Below are positions 1 through 8,391 of a stretch of DNA of 64,000 nt, one piece after another. The position numbers and the translations under genes are program-made. The DNA comes from Bacillota bacterium (GTDB taxonomy: Bacteria > Bacillota > Clostridia > Lachnospirales > Lachnospiraceae). The notes under the pieces were generated by a model. That model had not been told where the DNA came from, did not search any database, and saw only the letters and a program-made list of their open reading frames with translations. How positions within the stretch are numbered: the stretch's first letter is position 1; each line of letters opens with the position of its first letter. The stretch lies in assembly GCA_023391695.1 (NCBI GenBank), contig JAEWAK010000037.1:62001-126000 (forward strand), given 5' to 3'.

Positions 1-201
1 GCCGCCGGCAGATAAATTATTTAACAGGACTTCCCATTTTCCATCCTCTCCCGTCATGGCGGTATATTGGTTATCTCCTAATGTGAGAATGAGTTTTTCC
101 ATCGGAGATGCCTCACCCCAGATTCTAACTTTTTCATCCCGCTGCAAAACCATGCCGTCACTGATCAGGTATGGCAGTTTAATAGCATACTCTTTACCCA
201 T
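1..201 (-). CDS. Sialate O-acetylesterase family protein, N-terminal part
   Basis: Partial gene: 67 codons from the ATG at 201 run off the left edge. The start of the protein carries the LPYLISDGMVLQRD motif followed by VRIWGEASP, the usual opening of sialate O-acetylesterase (SASA, SGNH-type) proteins, which form a small N-terminal beta domain before the hydrolase core. The hydrolase core and catalytic residues lie outside the window. A good AAGGAG site sits about 9 bases upstream of the ATG, so the start is well supported. Members of this family remove acetyl groups from sialic acids or plant polysaccharides. No signal peptide is seen, so a cytoplasmic role is likely. Family call is good, substrate unknown. 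Confidence 0.8.
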   Translation of the reverse strand, partial: MGKEYAIKLPYLISDGMVLQRDEKVRIWGEASPMEKLILTLGDNQYTAMTGEDGKWEVLLNNLSAGG

Positions 202-421
202 GTCAGATAAACTCCTTTCTTAACTCCGTATTAAACCAAAAATTCTATAAAAGACTAAGCTATATCTTATAACCTGCCCATTTCCCGGTCAATAAAAAGG
301 AAGTAATATCACAAGATAGTTTGAAAATAATGATTTTTAGAATTATATTTCCAAACCCTTTTCCTGTACTTCATTTGAATAACATCTGATAAATGGCAGT
401 GTTCTCACCACTGTGCATCCG

Positions 422-452
422 ACTATAGGAACATTGATTTTGTTCCTATAGT
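422..452. repeat. Perfect 12-bp inverted repeat upstream of the blaI-like gene
   Basis: ACTATAGGAACA at 422-433 and its exact reverse complement at 441-452 flank a 7-base loop. There is no T-run after either arm, so it does not look like a terminator. It sits about 20 bases before the TTGACA-like box at 470-475, so it may bind a regulator. The rest of the gap between the esterase and the blaI-like gene (202-421) shows nothing recognisable. Confidence 0.55.
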
Positions 453-469
453 TAGAATAATTTATATTA

Positions 470-528
470 TTGACAAATACACACGACTGTGGTAGTGTGA
501 GTATATAATTAAACTACTACAGTAGTGA
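470..528 (+). promoter_or_regulatory. Promoter region with two BlaI-type operator dyads
   Basis: TTGACA lies at 470-475, and TATAAT-like bases lie at 504-509. The 28-base spacing between them is too long, so the exact -10 is uncertain. Two dyads share the ACTnnnGTAGT pattern: an imperfect one around 481-499 (CACACnAC-N4-GTnGTGTG) and a near-perfect one at 513-528 (core ACTACAGTAGT at 516-526). BlaI/MecI/CopY repressors bind such TACnnnGTA dyads, so autoregulation of the downstream pair is likely. Confidence 0.6.
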
Positions 529-538
529 GGAGACTGTT

Positions 539-898
539 ATGAAAATAAAACTGTTTGATTCCGAATTAAAAGTAATGGATGTCCTTTGGAAGAAAGGTGA
601 TACTACCGCAAAAGAAATTTCTGATATCCTCAAAGAGCAGGTCGGTTGGAATATGAATACTACTTATACGCTTATTAAAAGGTGTATCGGCAAGGGAGCA
701 ATAAAACGCAGGGAACCTAACTTTATGTGCCATGCTTTAATTGCTAAGGAACAGGTGCAGGAACAGGAAACCACGGAATTGATAAACAAGGTATTTGACG
801 GTTCTGCCGATTTACTTTTTGCTTCTCTTTTGAGCAGGAAAAGCCTGTCCGCTCAGGAAATCGAAAGACTGAAGCAGCTTGTCAACGATTTGAAATGA
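539..898 (+). CDS. BlaI/MecI/CopY family winged-helix repressor
   Basis: A 119-residue protein of the usual BlaI length. The N-terminal winged helix (about 1-75) contains SELKVMDVLWKKG and the recognition segment around NTTYTLIKRC, with a C-terminal dimerisation helix ending SAQEIERLKQLVNDL. BlaI-type repressors bind dyads as dimers and are cleaved after the partner BlaR1/MecR1 protease is activated. A GTGAGGAG site precedes the ATG. The next gene, a BlaR1-like membrane protease, follows after about 10 bases, forming the standard repressor-sensor operon. No beta-lactamase gene is nearby, so the regulated targets are not evident. Two operator-like dyads lie directly upstream. Confidence 0.88.
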   Translation: MKIKLFDSELKVMDVLWKKGDTTAKEISDILKEQVGWNMNTTYTLIKRCIGKGAIKRREPNFMCHALIAKEQVQEQETTELINKVFDGSADLLFASLLSRKSLSAQEIERLKQLVNDLK

Positions 899-908
899 GG
901 TGGCTGAT

Positions 909-2645
909 ATGGATATTATGCAAATGAGTCTTTCAGGGGCGGTCCTTATTATTGCGGTGGTTATCGTCCGTGGAATAACCTTGCACAGGGTTCCGAAAAA
1001 TACTTTTCTTATCCTGTGGTATTTTGTGCTATGCCGCCTGCTCATTCCATTTTCCATTCCGTCGAGGTTCAGTATTTACACCGGATTAGACAGGTTGAAA
1101 CATGTATTTACGGATAAAGAAGTATTTACTACTTCTGTAGTAACACCGGGAATTCCAAAGATTAGTACTGTTTCCGATACAGTCCGGACCATGGAAACGA
1201 TTCCCCAGGCGGCAGACATTTCGCCTTACCTGGTGATCTGGCTGACCGGTATGTGCATTAGTGCTTTATTTTTTATTATAATCTATTTCAGGTGCCGCAG
1301 GGAGTTTCACACTTCCCTGCCTGTTAAGAATGAATTTACCGACCGGTGGCTTACGGAACATCCCATGGAACGGAAGGTACAGATCAGACAAAGCGACCGA
1401 ATTAAGGCACCGCTGACCTACGGCGTGTTTCGTACTGTAGTACTCCTGCCGAAAGAAACCGACTGGTCAGACGAGGCAAAACTGGGGTATATCTTTACCC
1501 ATGAATATGTACATATACGGCATTTTGATGCTCTGACAAAGCTTTTGCTGGCATCCGTATTATGCGTCCACTGGTTCAATCCCGCCGTCTGGTTAATGTA
1601 TATACTGGCAAACCGCGATATTGAACTCACCTGCGATGAAAGGGTGGTACGGACATACGGAGATACTATGAAATCAACCTATGCACTGATGCTCCTTAGC
1701 ATGGAAGAAAAAAAGAACAGGATAACTGCCTTATATAATAATTTTAGTAAAAACGCCACTAAAGAAAGGATTGTTTCGATCATGAAACTGAAAAAAACTT
1801 CACTTTACAGGATAATACTGGCCCTGGCTTTGGTTACCGTCTTAGTGTCCGTATTTTCTACTTCATCTGATGTCATCGCTTCGACAGGTAAAGCTGAATC
1901 CACAGGCGAAGAGTTTTTAATTACATATAAAGGTAATACCTTTGGCCTTGGAAGTGAATACTTAGATTTCCTTGAAACGCCAAAAACAGCAGTGAGAAGC
2001 AGTGAGTCTGTCTTAAGTGAGGGAGACTATTATCAAAATGATACATTTGATGACTTATTGGTTCAGTATTACGTCTCGTCAGGGAACAGGGAAGTATTTT
2101 GTATCGATATTTACTCTGCCGCTGTGATTACATATCGAGGGATTTCCATCGGCAGCACAAAAGCAGAGGTTTTAGCCGCATATAAGGAGATAAGTGATGA
2201 GGTAGCCGGCGAACGTGTAAAAACAGTATGGTATGATAAAGACTCCAACGATCCGCTAAGTGACCGTATCTACTTTTATTTTGATGATAATGACCTGGTT
2301 GAGGAAATTATACTGGAGCGGCAGAGCATAACAAATAGTGATTGGGCCGCTTATGCCTATCCGGAATTTACAGAAGAATATGTGGATGAATTAGCTGACG
2401 GACATCATACAGGCGTGTTCCTTGCAGAAAATGTCTGCAGGGAATTTTTAGATACCTTGACTCCCTATGAAAATCTACGGCTCGTTACGGATACAGCCAC
2501 GCAGAAATTATACAGGGCATCTGCCTCTTTGTCTGGTAAAAATTATACAGGGATAGAAGTAAAACTGAAACAGTTTGATATTTCTACTGCAATAGATGAC
2601 CTGAAGGTATGGGGTGTAGTTTTCATACCGTTATCTATACGATAA
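909..2645 (+). CDS. BlaR1/MecR1-like M56 membrane metalloprotease with an atypical sensor domain
   Basis: Integral membrane zinc protease, about 578 residues. N-terminal hydrophobic helices are followed by the gluzincin motif HEYVH (residues 198-202) and the downstream zinc glutamate context DIELTCDE, both typical of the M56 family. A further membrane segment occurs near residue 300. In true BlaR1/MecR1 the extracellular C-terminus is a penicillin-binding domain with an STYK serine motif. Here the roughly 270-residue tail lacks it and instead carries a YRGISIGSTKAEVLAAY motif, like small surface lipoprotein domains, so the ligand is probably not a classical beta-lactam. A GTG at 900 is in frame but overlaps the GAGG site. 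The ATG at 909 has that GAGG at 8 bases and is preferred. Confidence 0.82.
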   Translation: MDIMQMSLSGAVLIIAVVIVRGITLHRVPKNTFLILWYFVLCRLLIPFSIPSRFSIYTGLDRLKHVFTDKEVFTTSVVTPGIPKISTVSDTVRTMETIPQAADISPYLVIWLTGMCISALFFIIIYFRCRREFHTSLPVKNEFTDRWLTEHPMERKVQIRQSDRIKAPLTYGVFRTVVLLPKETDWSDEAKLGYIFTHEYVHIRHFDALTKLLLASVLCVHWFNPAVWLMYILANRDIELTCDERVVRTYGDTMKSTYALMLLSMEEKKNRITALYNNFSKNATKERIVSIMKLKKTSLYRIILALALVTVLVSVFSTSSDVIASTGKAESTGEEFLITYKGNTFGLGSEYLDFLETPKTAVRSSESVLSEGDYYQNDTFDDLLVQYYVSSGNREVFCIDIYSAAVITYRGISIGSTKAEVLAAYKEISDEVAGERVKTVWYDKDSNDPLSDRIYFYFDDNDLVEEIILERQSITNSDWAAYAYPEFTEEYVDELADGHHTGVFLAENVCREFLDTLTPYENLRLVTDTATQKLYRASASLSGKNYTGIEVKLKQFDISTAIDDLKVWGVVFIPLSIR

Positions 2646-2751
2646 TACAGAAGTTTCTCCCGAATGATTTTATTCATTCAGCGGAGGGGCGGTAGGATTT
2701 ATGAATAAATATCATAAAGAGTACTATAAAAGAGTACAAAAATCAAGTTGT

Positions 2752-2779
2752 ACACCAGCGGTTAATTCACCGCTGGTGT
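2752..2779. other. Strong 11-bp hairpin between convergent genes
   Basis: ACACCAGCGGT at 2752-2762 pairs perfectly with 2769-2779 across a 6-base loop. It lies between the converging blaR1-like and glycosidase genes. No clean U-tract follows on the plus strand. On the minus strand the following bases are T-rich but interrupted. It may act as a weak bidirectional terminator. Confidence 0.45.
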
Positions 2780-2862
2780 GACAGCCCTTCGGTATGATGC
2801 ACTTGACCGATTCAAGCTAAGCTGCCGACGGGCCATGGGTCGGGAATCCCATATCACCCGCA

Positions 2863-4953
2863 TTAATAAGGGAAAGGTGAGATGGCTTCATATTCCACCG
2901 TCCACATTCCATCCTTGGGAAAGCCCGGCAGTTCTTCCTTACAGTCCGGATATCCTGCCGTCATGATGGGTATTGCCAGAAGGAGGGAGCCGTTCCCCGG
3001 AAGATACAGGGGCAAATCCGTGCGGAGTTTTTGAAAATTATTACCGCTTGCCACATAACAGTTTTTCGGGGTGTCTTTTAACAGTATGTTAACTGCTGTA
3101 TCCGCATCCCCTAAACGTACGGCTGTCATGGCCATCATGGCAAAATCCCAGCCCCACATAGTGGAAAAATCCCAGCATTCCAGGACCTTATCCAGGGTAT
3201 TTTTCATATAATCCTTTGAGATCCGCTCACTACCTATCAGGCCAAAAGCCCCCAGCATGGACGGGTGGTCCCGGTTGTATTCCAAAAAGGTATCCGGGCA
3301 GTTTTCATGGGCAAGATAAAGGCCGTCCTTAATCGGAAGTTCGGCCATATCCGCAGCAACCTCAGCCCAGTTTCCGGCCTCTTTCCCAAGGCGTTTAGCC
3401 CACTTTACGGCTATTTCCAGGGTAAATCTCCAATATTCCACTTCAAAGGCCGGGTTTACGGTATTCCTCGGATCATGTTCCTCCTGTGCCGGAATAATCG
3501 GGGAACGCAGGTCATACTTTCCCGATGCCGGATTCCATAGGGCAAAATCAGCCATAAAATCTGCCGTTTCCTTAACAACTTCCCAGTATTCTTCCAAAAA
3601 GCCCCTGTCCTTTTTATTTTCATAGGCCAGTTCCAGCAAATAAATAATGTGAGGCTGCTGCCATACTAACAGGGTGGCAATGGGAGAAGGGCTGTCTATG
3701 GCATCGCAGGCTACCATTTTCGGCCATCTGGCTCCGGCATATCCGTTTTTTTGCGCATTTTTCCTGGCAGCCTCTAAACTTTTGCGGTACCAGGGCAGGC
3801 TTCGTTCCAAAAGTTCGGTACGGTTCCATAAGGGCAGATATCCCAGATGCCACAGATACATTTCCAGATGGAATTTACCGTACCAACTGTTGCAGGTCAG
3901 GCCGGTCTCCTGGGGCGGCACGGAACCGCAGGACTGGATTGCCGATAAATACTGGGATAATACGATCCTCCGCTCCAACTCTGCTGCCCTGGGATCCCTG
4001 GATTTATATAGTTCGACCATCCCGCCCTTTTCCCAGAAATTTTTCCAGGTAATAAGGCTGTTACCCCGAACTGCCTCAAACTTATCCGATATCGTTATTT
4101 TCTCTTTGGAAAAAGCAAGTGTAAAGCTTAGGCAGCCTCCTGAAGCAGAAAGGATGAAATCATGGGGATTAACCCTTGCCGTATGAACTTCTTCCTCACT
4201 GTTTAACAGCACATAATAATCATCCCGGTCCAGCTGCCTGTGTATCAGAAGGGTATTGGCTTCCTGCTTCAAAACCCTGCTTTCATGCCGGTCCGGGTTT
4301 CCAAAATCCGATGCGGTAATGTCCGGTGAGCCATAGGGAAATATCAGACGTATCTGCAGACTTCCGTCAGACAGGGCTTCCGATTCCACCGAAATTCCCA
4401 GGGTACCGTTACTTCCGTGACAGGCTGTCCGTACCACGCATTCTTTTCCCTGGAGCCGGAATCTGCTTTCGATAATACCCTCATATAATTTCAGTTCCTG
4501 ATGTATATCCGAGAGTTCACCGGCTTTGATCTCCTTTCCTTTATAAAGAAAACCCAGTCTGCCCAGATTCAGCCTGTGGGGATTATGCCTGAGCCAGTCG
4601 TAAACCTCCTCATTCCCCTGCTTTTTCTCCACCGCATAGGAAACGGTACGTCCTGCAAAATCATACTCTGTCATTGCCAGATCGTCCAGAGTGTAGGAAT
4701 ATGGTTCTTTTCTTAACTCATCTTCCCCGGACAGGCCGTGCTGCCTGTATACCGGTGTGGTATGCCACCCCCACTGGCTCATGGTACATAAGGGAACATG
4801 GTTTTCCTTATATTCGTCATATAAAGTCTGTAACCCGGTTACGTCGACCGTAAACGCAAACTCTCCGTTTCCAACGGTCAGGGGCGAATCTAAATCAATC
4901 CCTTCCAATACCGGATTATGTCTCGTAACTAACTGAAACCGATTAATTGACAT
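2863..4953 (-). CDS. Six-hairpin (alpha/alpha)6 glycosidase-like protein, GH65/GH94-type fold
   Basis: A 696-residue soluble protein without a signal peptide. The N-terminal half is beta-rich, and from about residue 360 there is an (alpha/alpha)6 barrel pattern with CNSWYGKFHLEMYLWHLGYL, GYAGARWPKM, LVWQQPHIIYLLELAYE and a late MWGWDFAMMA segment. This layout resembles GH65/GH94-like enzymes and hypothetical six-hairpin glycosidases of gut bacteria. The acid catalyst cannot be assigned with certainty. It has its own promoter (5019-5047) and a GAGG site 8 bases before the ATG, so it is transcribed apart from the upstream ABC operon. The gene converges with the blaR1-like gene. The intracellular location suggests action on imported oligosaccharides. 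Family level confident, substrate unknown. Confidence 0.65.
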   Translation of the reverse strand: MSINRFQLVTRHNPVLEGIDLDSPLTVGNGEFAFTVDVTGLQTLYDEYKENHVPLCTMSQWGWHTTPVYRQHGLSGEDELRKEPYSYTLDDLAMTEYDFAGRTVSYAVEKKQGNEEVYDWLRHNPHRLNLGRLGFLYKGKEIKAGELSDIHQELKLYEGIIESRFRLQGKECVVRTACHGSNGTLGISVESEALSDGSLQIRLIFPYGSPDITASDFGNPDRHESRVLKQEANTLLIHRQLDRDDYYVLLNSEEEVHTARVNPHDFILSASGGCLSFTLAFSKEKITISDKFEAVRGNSLITWKNFWEKGGMVELYKSRDPRAAELERRIVLSQYLSAIQSCGSVPPQETGLTCNSWYGKFHLEMYLWHLGYLPLWNRTELLERSLPWYRKSLEAARKNAQKNGYAGARWPKMVACDAIDSPSPIATLLVWQQPHIIYLLELAYENKKDRGFLEEYWEVVKETADFMADFALWNPASGKYDLRSPIIPAQEEHDPRNTVNPAFEVEYWRFTLEIAVKWAKRLGKEAGNWAEVAADMAELPIKDGLYLAHENCPDTFLEYNRDHPSMLGAFGLIGSERISKDYMKNTLDKVLECWDFSTMWGWDFAMMAMTAVRLGDADTAVNILLKDTPKNCYVASGNNFQKLRTDLPLYLPGNGSLLLAIPIMTAGYPDCKEELPGFPKDGMWTVEYEAISPFPY

Positions 4954-5018
4954 GATTTTTACCTCTTTTTATCCCATATTTTTACCCAATTATTACAGGT
5001 AAGAAATCTCCTGCATAA

Positions 5019-5047
5019 ATTATAAAGTAAACCTGTGCGGCAGTCAA
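5019..5047 (-). promoter_or_regulatory. Sigma-A type promoter for the 696-residue glycosidase
   Basis: On the minus strand TTGACT (5047-5042) is followed after exactly 17 bases by TATAAT (5024-5019). It lies about 65 bases upstream of the ATG at 4953 and is the best promoter match in the gap. Confidence 0.7.
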
Positions 5048-5114
5048 TAAATATGGTAAACTTGTATAATATCTGATTAAAATTAACTATTTTTATACTA
5101 TATTTACTTCAGTT

Positions 5115-5175
5115 AAAAATAAAATTTAAAAATAAAATTTAAAAATTGAATTTAAAATGAATCTAAAATGAATTT
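5115..5175. repeat. AT-rich 13-bp tandem repeat
   Basis: AAAAATAAAATTT occurs twice in tandem (5115-5127, 5128-5140), then degenerates to AAAAATTGAATTT (5141-5153) and two 11-base AAAATGAATnT copies (5154-5175). It lies upstream of the promoter at 5019-5047. It could act as an UP-type or bent-DNA element, but no function is shown. Confidence 0.6.
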
Positions 5176-5223
5176 ACTTAAATGATTTTTAATAGATAAG
5201 ATCAAAACGGATATTACGGGCCT

Positions 5224-5262
5224 GCTTCAGTAAGAAGTGCGGGACTTACCTGCAAGGTCAAA
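5224..5262. repeat. Half copy of a dispersed stem-loop repeat
   Basis: The stretch GTAAGAAGTGCGGGACTTAC followed by CTGCAAGGTCAA matches the right half of longer elements at 13496-13560 and 23638-23700 (shared TAAGAAnnGnGGGACTTAC and AAGGTnAA). It is treated as a truncated copy. Confidence 0.5.
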
Positions 5263-5295
5263 TTGTTTAAAAATTAGAAATACCGATACTTCATC

Positions 5296-5327
5296 AAAAA
5301 AAGGCACCTACCTTTTGAGTAAGTGCC
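5296..5327 (-). terminator. Rho-independent terminator of the first ABC/glycosidase operon
   Basis: On the minus strand GGCACTTAC pairs with GTAGGTGCC across a short loop and is followed by seven T residues. It lies about 140 bases after the stop of the 658-residue protein and closes the operon that begins with the two-component genes or the binding-protein gene. Confidence 0.8.
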
Positions 5328-5469
5328 GGTAACTTTTCTCTTTCCCTGTAAAACTTCGTCTTCCCCTCTCCTCTCCATTTCGGACCGCTGTTATCTGTTT
5401 CCCATAGTACTATCGTATTTCCGGACACCTGTGTTCCTTACTGCAAGCCCTGTAATAATACTATCAATA

Positions 5470-7446
5470 TTATTTTTCCAGGATCAGCTCACAAACCGCT
5501 TCAAAGGCATTCGCTGCTGCCCATAAATTATAACTGAACCAGCTGCTGCACGGTGTCCCGTCACTGTACCGTTCTACTGTCAAACCATCGCTTGGACACC
5601 AGCGTTCGGATAACACCCCATATCTTCCATATCCGGTTTTCTCCGGATATAATTCCAATGTCTGCATCAGCCAGGAAGTGCTGTCCATAGCCCGCATTTC
5701 ATAATAGCTGTCGCCTGTAACCCTTGCCAGATATCTCAGGTCGGAATCTATGATAACTCCCATGGGATGGATATGCGGATTAGACACGGAGGTAACGGAT
5801 CCGCCGCAGGAATTCCAGTCATCTGCCAACGGCTTAAATTCCGGTCTGCTCTTGAACGCATATCTCCATAAAAATTCATATTCCGCACCCAATTTAAAAA
5901 GCTCCAGGAATTCATTTTCCTTCGTATATTCATATACCAGACGGCAGCCTCTTACAAATGCCAGATTTCCTTCCTGGTCTACAGACTTCCAGGTATCCAT
6001 AGGCGCTCCCCAGCAATTTAATTCTTTTACAAATGCGCTGTAATAACGCAATGCTTTTTTGGCGGCATTGATATATTTATCTTCCCCTGTCAAATGATAC
6101 AGATAAGCGCTGCAGGGTGCAAACCAACAGCCTGCAAACCCGTTCCAGTCATTTACCTTTTTACACGAAGTGCAATAGGTATAACCGAAAGCTCCGTCTT
6201 CTCTTTGTAAATCAATAACCGTATCCAGGACTTTTCTGCAGGCCCCAAGCCACCCCTCTTTATATGCTTCGCCTTTCTCTTTTAAGAAAAGAATGGTTTT
6301 TAAAATATAGTGCACCGCACTGCCGACATTATAAGCACAGTGACTGTCCTTCACCAATCCATAATCCGACCACCAGCCGTTAACCAAACTTTCACTATTG
6401 TCACGGGGAGCCGTCAAATCATTGAACAGCCCCGATTTCTCATTATAGGTGCCAACGATCCGATCGATCATATCTTCTCCAGAACGTGCGGTTACAAAGG
6501 CACCTCTTGATTTCTCAGGAATTGCATATCTGCTGAGCACAAAAGGATATGCAAGTATTGCGCCTCCTGTCCAGCCGATTTCAACTACATTTCTCCAAGG
6601 TCTCATGGTTGTATCCAAAGGAACCTGACAATGACGGTTCGTATATTCCTTATCCTTATCATTCCAGTTCAAATTTACAAAGCTGTCCAGCAGACCTGCC
6701 GCCGCCTGCCCATATGTATTTTTATATACTGCTCTTTGATGAAGCTTTGCATATTCACTCCGGACAATCTTGTGCACCTTAAGCCGTCCGTCTCCTTCAA
6801 GCGCATATATGGTTCCTTCTGCTGCGGCTTTCTTTGCCGTTTCACCGGTAGAAGGTCCGGGTGTCCTTTTATTAATTACAGTAACAGGACGGTTGGTATA
6901 TCCTAAAGTGACACCGAATTTGTCAGGCAGCTCCGCAAAGACTCCATTATGTATAAAACCGTTTTCCACTTCAGAATAAGGCGCTATGGTGATTCCGACC
7001 GCACCACGTTTACAGGCAAGGGCAGAAAATGGAGTGGCCGCCCTGTCTGCCCTGAATTCCCAGTATGGTGAACAAAATTCAAATTCCCGGTGCTCATACG
7101 TTAATAATTGAAATTCCCCGGGCTTCGCTTCTGACGCATTATTATCTCCAAATATATTGCAGGGGATTACATGAAAGAGCTCTTCTTCTCCGCATAGTTC
7201 CAGTTCAATTTTAAGTTTCGTTTCATAAGATGTGTCAAACCCCATCTCATAGGAAAGTCCATCTTTCCTTTTCTGGAATTTACAATAATAAGTTGCCTCC
7301 CCCTGCTTATAGTAAAATCCTTCCGGTGTTATACAATCTTCCGGTATTAAGGTCCACTCATTTTCCTTATAAAATGAAAATCCAATTTTCACCTTGAATG
7401 AATTAAGTATCCTCATATGCACTTTAGGACGTTGGAATCTTTCCAC
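5470..7446 (-). CDS. Putative six-hairpin glycosidase of unknown family
   Basis: A 658-residue soluble protein with no signal peptide. A beta-rich N-terminal part (1 to about 260) is followed by helical repeats with several Trp-rich and acidic segments: LNWNDKD, MRPWRNVVEIGWTGG, NGWWSDYGLVKDS, DWNGFAGCWFAPCSAYLYH and DDWNSCGGS. This is the pattern of (alpha/alpha)6 glycosidases, but no named GH family is recognised. The start is the GTG at 7446, which has only a weak upstream site. An ATG at 7416 would shorten it by 10 residues. It is the last gene of the operon, 81 bases after the MalG-type permease, so it probably processes the imported glycan in the cytoplasm. Confidence 0.6.
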   Translation of the reverse strand: MERFQRPKVHMRILNSFKVKIGFSFYKENEWTLIPEDCITPEGFYYKQGEATYYCKFQKRKDGLSYEMGFDTSYETKLKIELELCGEEELFHVIPCNIFGDNNASEAKPGEFQLLTYEHREFEFCSPYWEFRADRAATPFSALACKRGAVGITIAPYSEVENGFIHNGVFAELPDKFGVTLGYTNRPVTVINKRTPGPSTGETAKKAAAEGTIYALEGDGRLKVHKIVRSEYAKLHQRAVYKNTYGQAAAGLLDSFVNLNWNDKDKEYTNRHCQVPLDTTMRPWRNVVEIGWTGGAILAYPFVLSRYAIPEKSRGAFVTARSGEDMIDRIVGTYNEKSGLFNDLTAPRDNSESLVNGWWSDYGLVKDSHCAYNVGSAVHYILKTILFLKEKGEAYKEGWLGACRKVLDTVIDLQREDGAFGYTYCTSCKKVNDWNGFAGCWFAPCSAYLYHLTGEDKYINAAKKALRYYSAFVKELNCWGAPMDTWKSVDQEGNLAFVRGCRLVYEYTKENEFLELFKLGAEYEFLWRYAFKSRPEFKPLADDWNSCGGSVTSVSNPHIHPMGVIIDSDLRYLARVTGDSYYEMRAMDSTSWLMQTLELYPEKTGYGRYGVLSERWCPSDGLTVERYSDGTPCSSWFSYNLWAAANAFEAVCELILEK

Positions 7447-7527
7447 TCTTTCGCCCCATTACTCCTTTCAATTCGATCTCATGATTTAAGCATCTGTACC
7501 TGTACCAACAAATATTATATAATCTTA

Positions 7528-8376
7528 TCAGCCTTTCAACCCGGTGGTGGCAATACCTTCCACGAAATATTTCTGTGCAAAGAAAAATATCAACATAACA
7601 GGTAATACGGCAACAAATGCCATAGCCATCATTTTACCCCATACAACGACGGACTCTGAATCCAGAGACAGACGCAAAGCAAGTGATATCGGATATTTTG
7701 AAACAGAATTTATAAAAATCAGACTGTTGAAATAATCATTATAAGTCCATAAAAACTGGAACAGCCCGGCCGAAAACAATGCCGGCTTCATTAAAGGTAG
7801 CAATATTTTGATATACGTACGAAGGGTTCCGCAGCCGTCTATGTAAGCCGCCTCATCAAGCTCTTTCGGAATTCCCCGCAAAAACTGTATCAGCATGAAA
7901 ATAAAAAACGGATAGCAGGCCAGAAGTGCCGGCACAAAAAACGGCATATAAGTGTTGATCCATCCAAACCGGTTATACAGGGAATAGCGCGGAATAATAA
8001 TAACTGCATTCGGAAGCATTAAAGTAGCAATCAGTACCGTAAACAAAAGTTTCTTAGCACGAAATTTAAATCTGGCGAAGCCATACGCTACCAGTGAGCA
8101 GGAGACGACTGTGAGCAGTGTTGTTGGTATTACTAATAAAAATGTATTGATAAAGAATTTTGTATATGTCATTAAGCCGGTACCCTTCCAGCCCTCCTTA
8201 TAATACTGAAAGCTGAAACTATCAGGGAGCAGCCTGGTCGTACCGAAAATTTCTTCGTTTGACTTAAAGCTTGCAAAGAACATAAAGATAATCGGATAAA
8301 GTAAAGCGATTCCAATTACAGCGATTATCAGGTACTGACCTGCAATTTTCCATGTTTTTTTCTTATATTTTAACAT
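7528..8376 (-). CDS. Carbohydrate ABC transporter permease, MalG type
   Basis: A 282-residue inner membrane protein with six predicted membrane segments, typical of the MalG/CUT1 subunit. The EAA loop that docks the ATPase is visible as ELDEAAYIDGCGTLRTYIKI followed by LLPLMKP. It pairs with the MalF-type permease 15 bases upstream and the binding protein before that. No ATPase gene is encoded in the operon, which is common because CUT1 systems share an MsmX/UgpC-like ATPase encoded elsewhere. AGGAGG lies 7 bases before the ATG. The first segment begins right after a short KKKTWK stretch at the N-terminus. Confidence 0.9.
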   Translation of the reverse strand: MLKYKKKTWKIAGQYLIIAVIGIALLYPIIFMFFASFKSNEEIFGTTRLLPDSFSFQYYKEGWKGTGLMTYTKFFINTFLLVIPTTLLTVVSCSLVAYGFARFKFRAKKLLFTVLIATLMLPNAVIIIPRYSLYNRFGWINTYMPFFVPALLACYPFFIFMLIQFLRGIPKELDEAAYIDGCGTLRTYIKILLPLMKPALFSAGLFQFLWTYNDYFNSLIFINSVSKYPISLALRLSLDSESVVVWGKMMAMAFVAVLPVMLIFFFAQKYFVEGIATTGLKG

Positions 8377-8391
8377 TTAAAGCCCTCCTTA

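Noticed and set aside
2770..2966. Plus-strand frame of about 62 codons after the hairpin at 2752-2779
   Set aside because: No ribosome site and no family match; it overlaps the end of the minus-strand glycosidase. A link to a TnpB right end was considered but not supported.
3674..4186. 170-codon plus-strand frame
   Set aside because: It is the antisense shadow of the 696-residue glycosidase with no ribosome site or recognisable domain.
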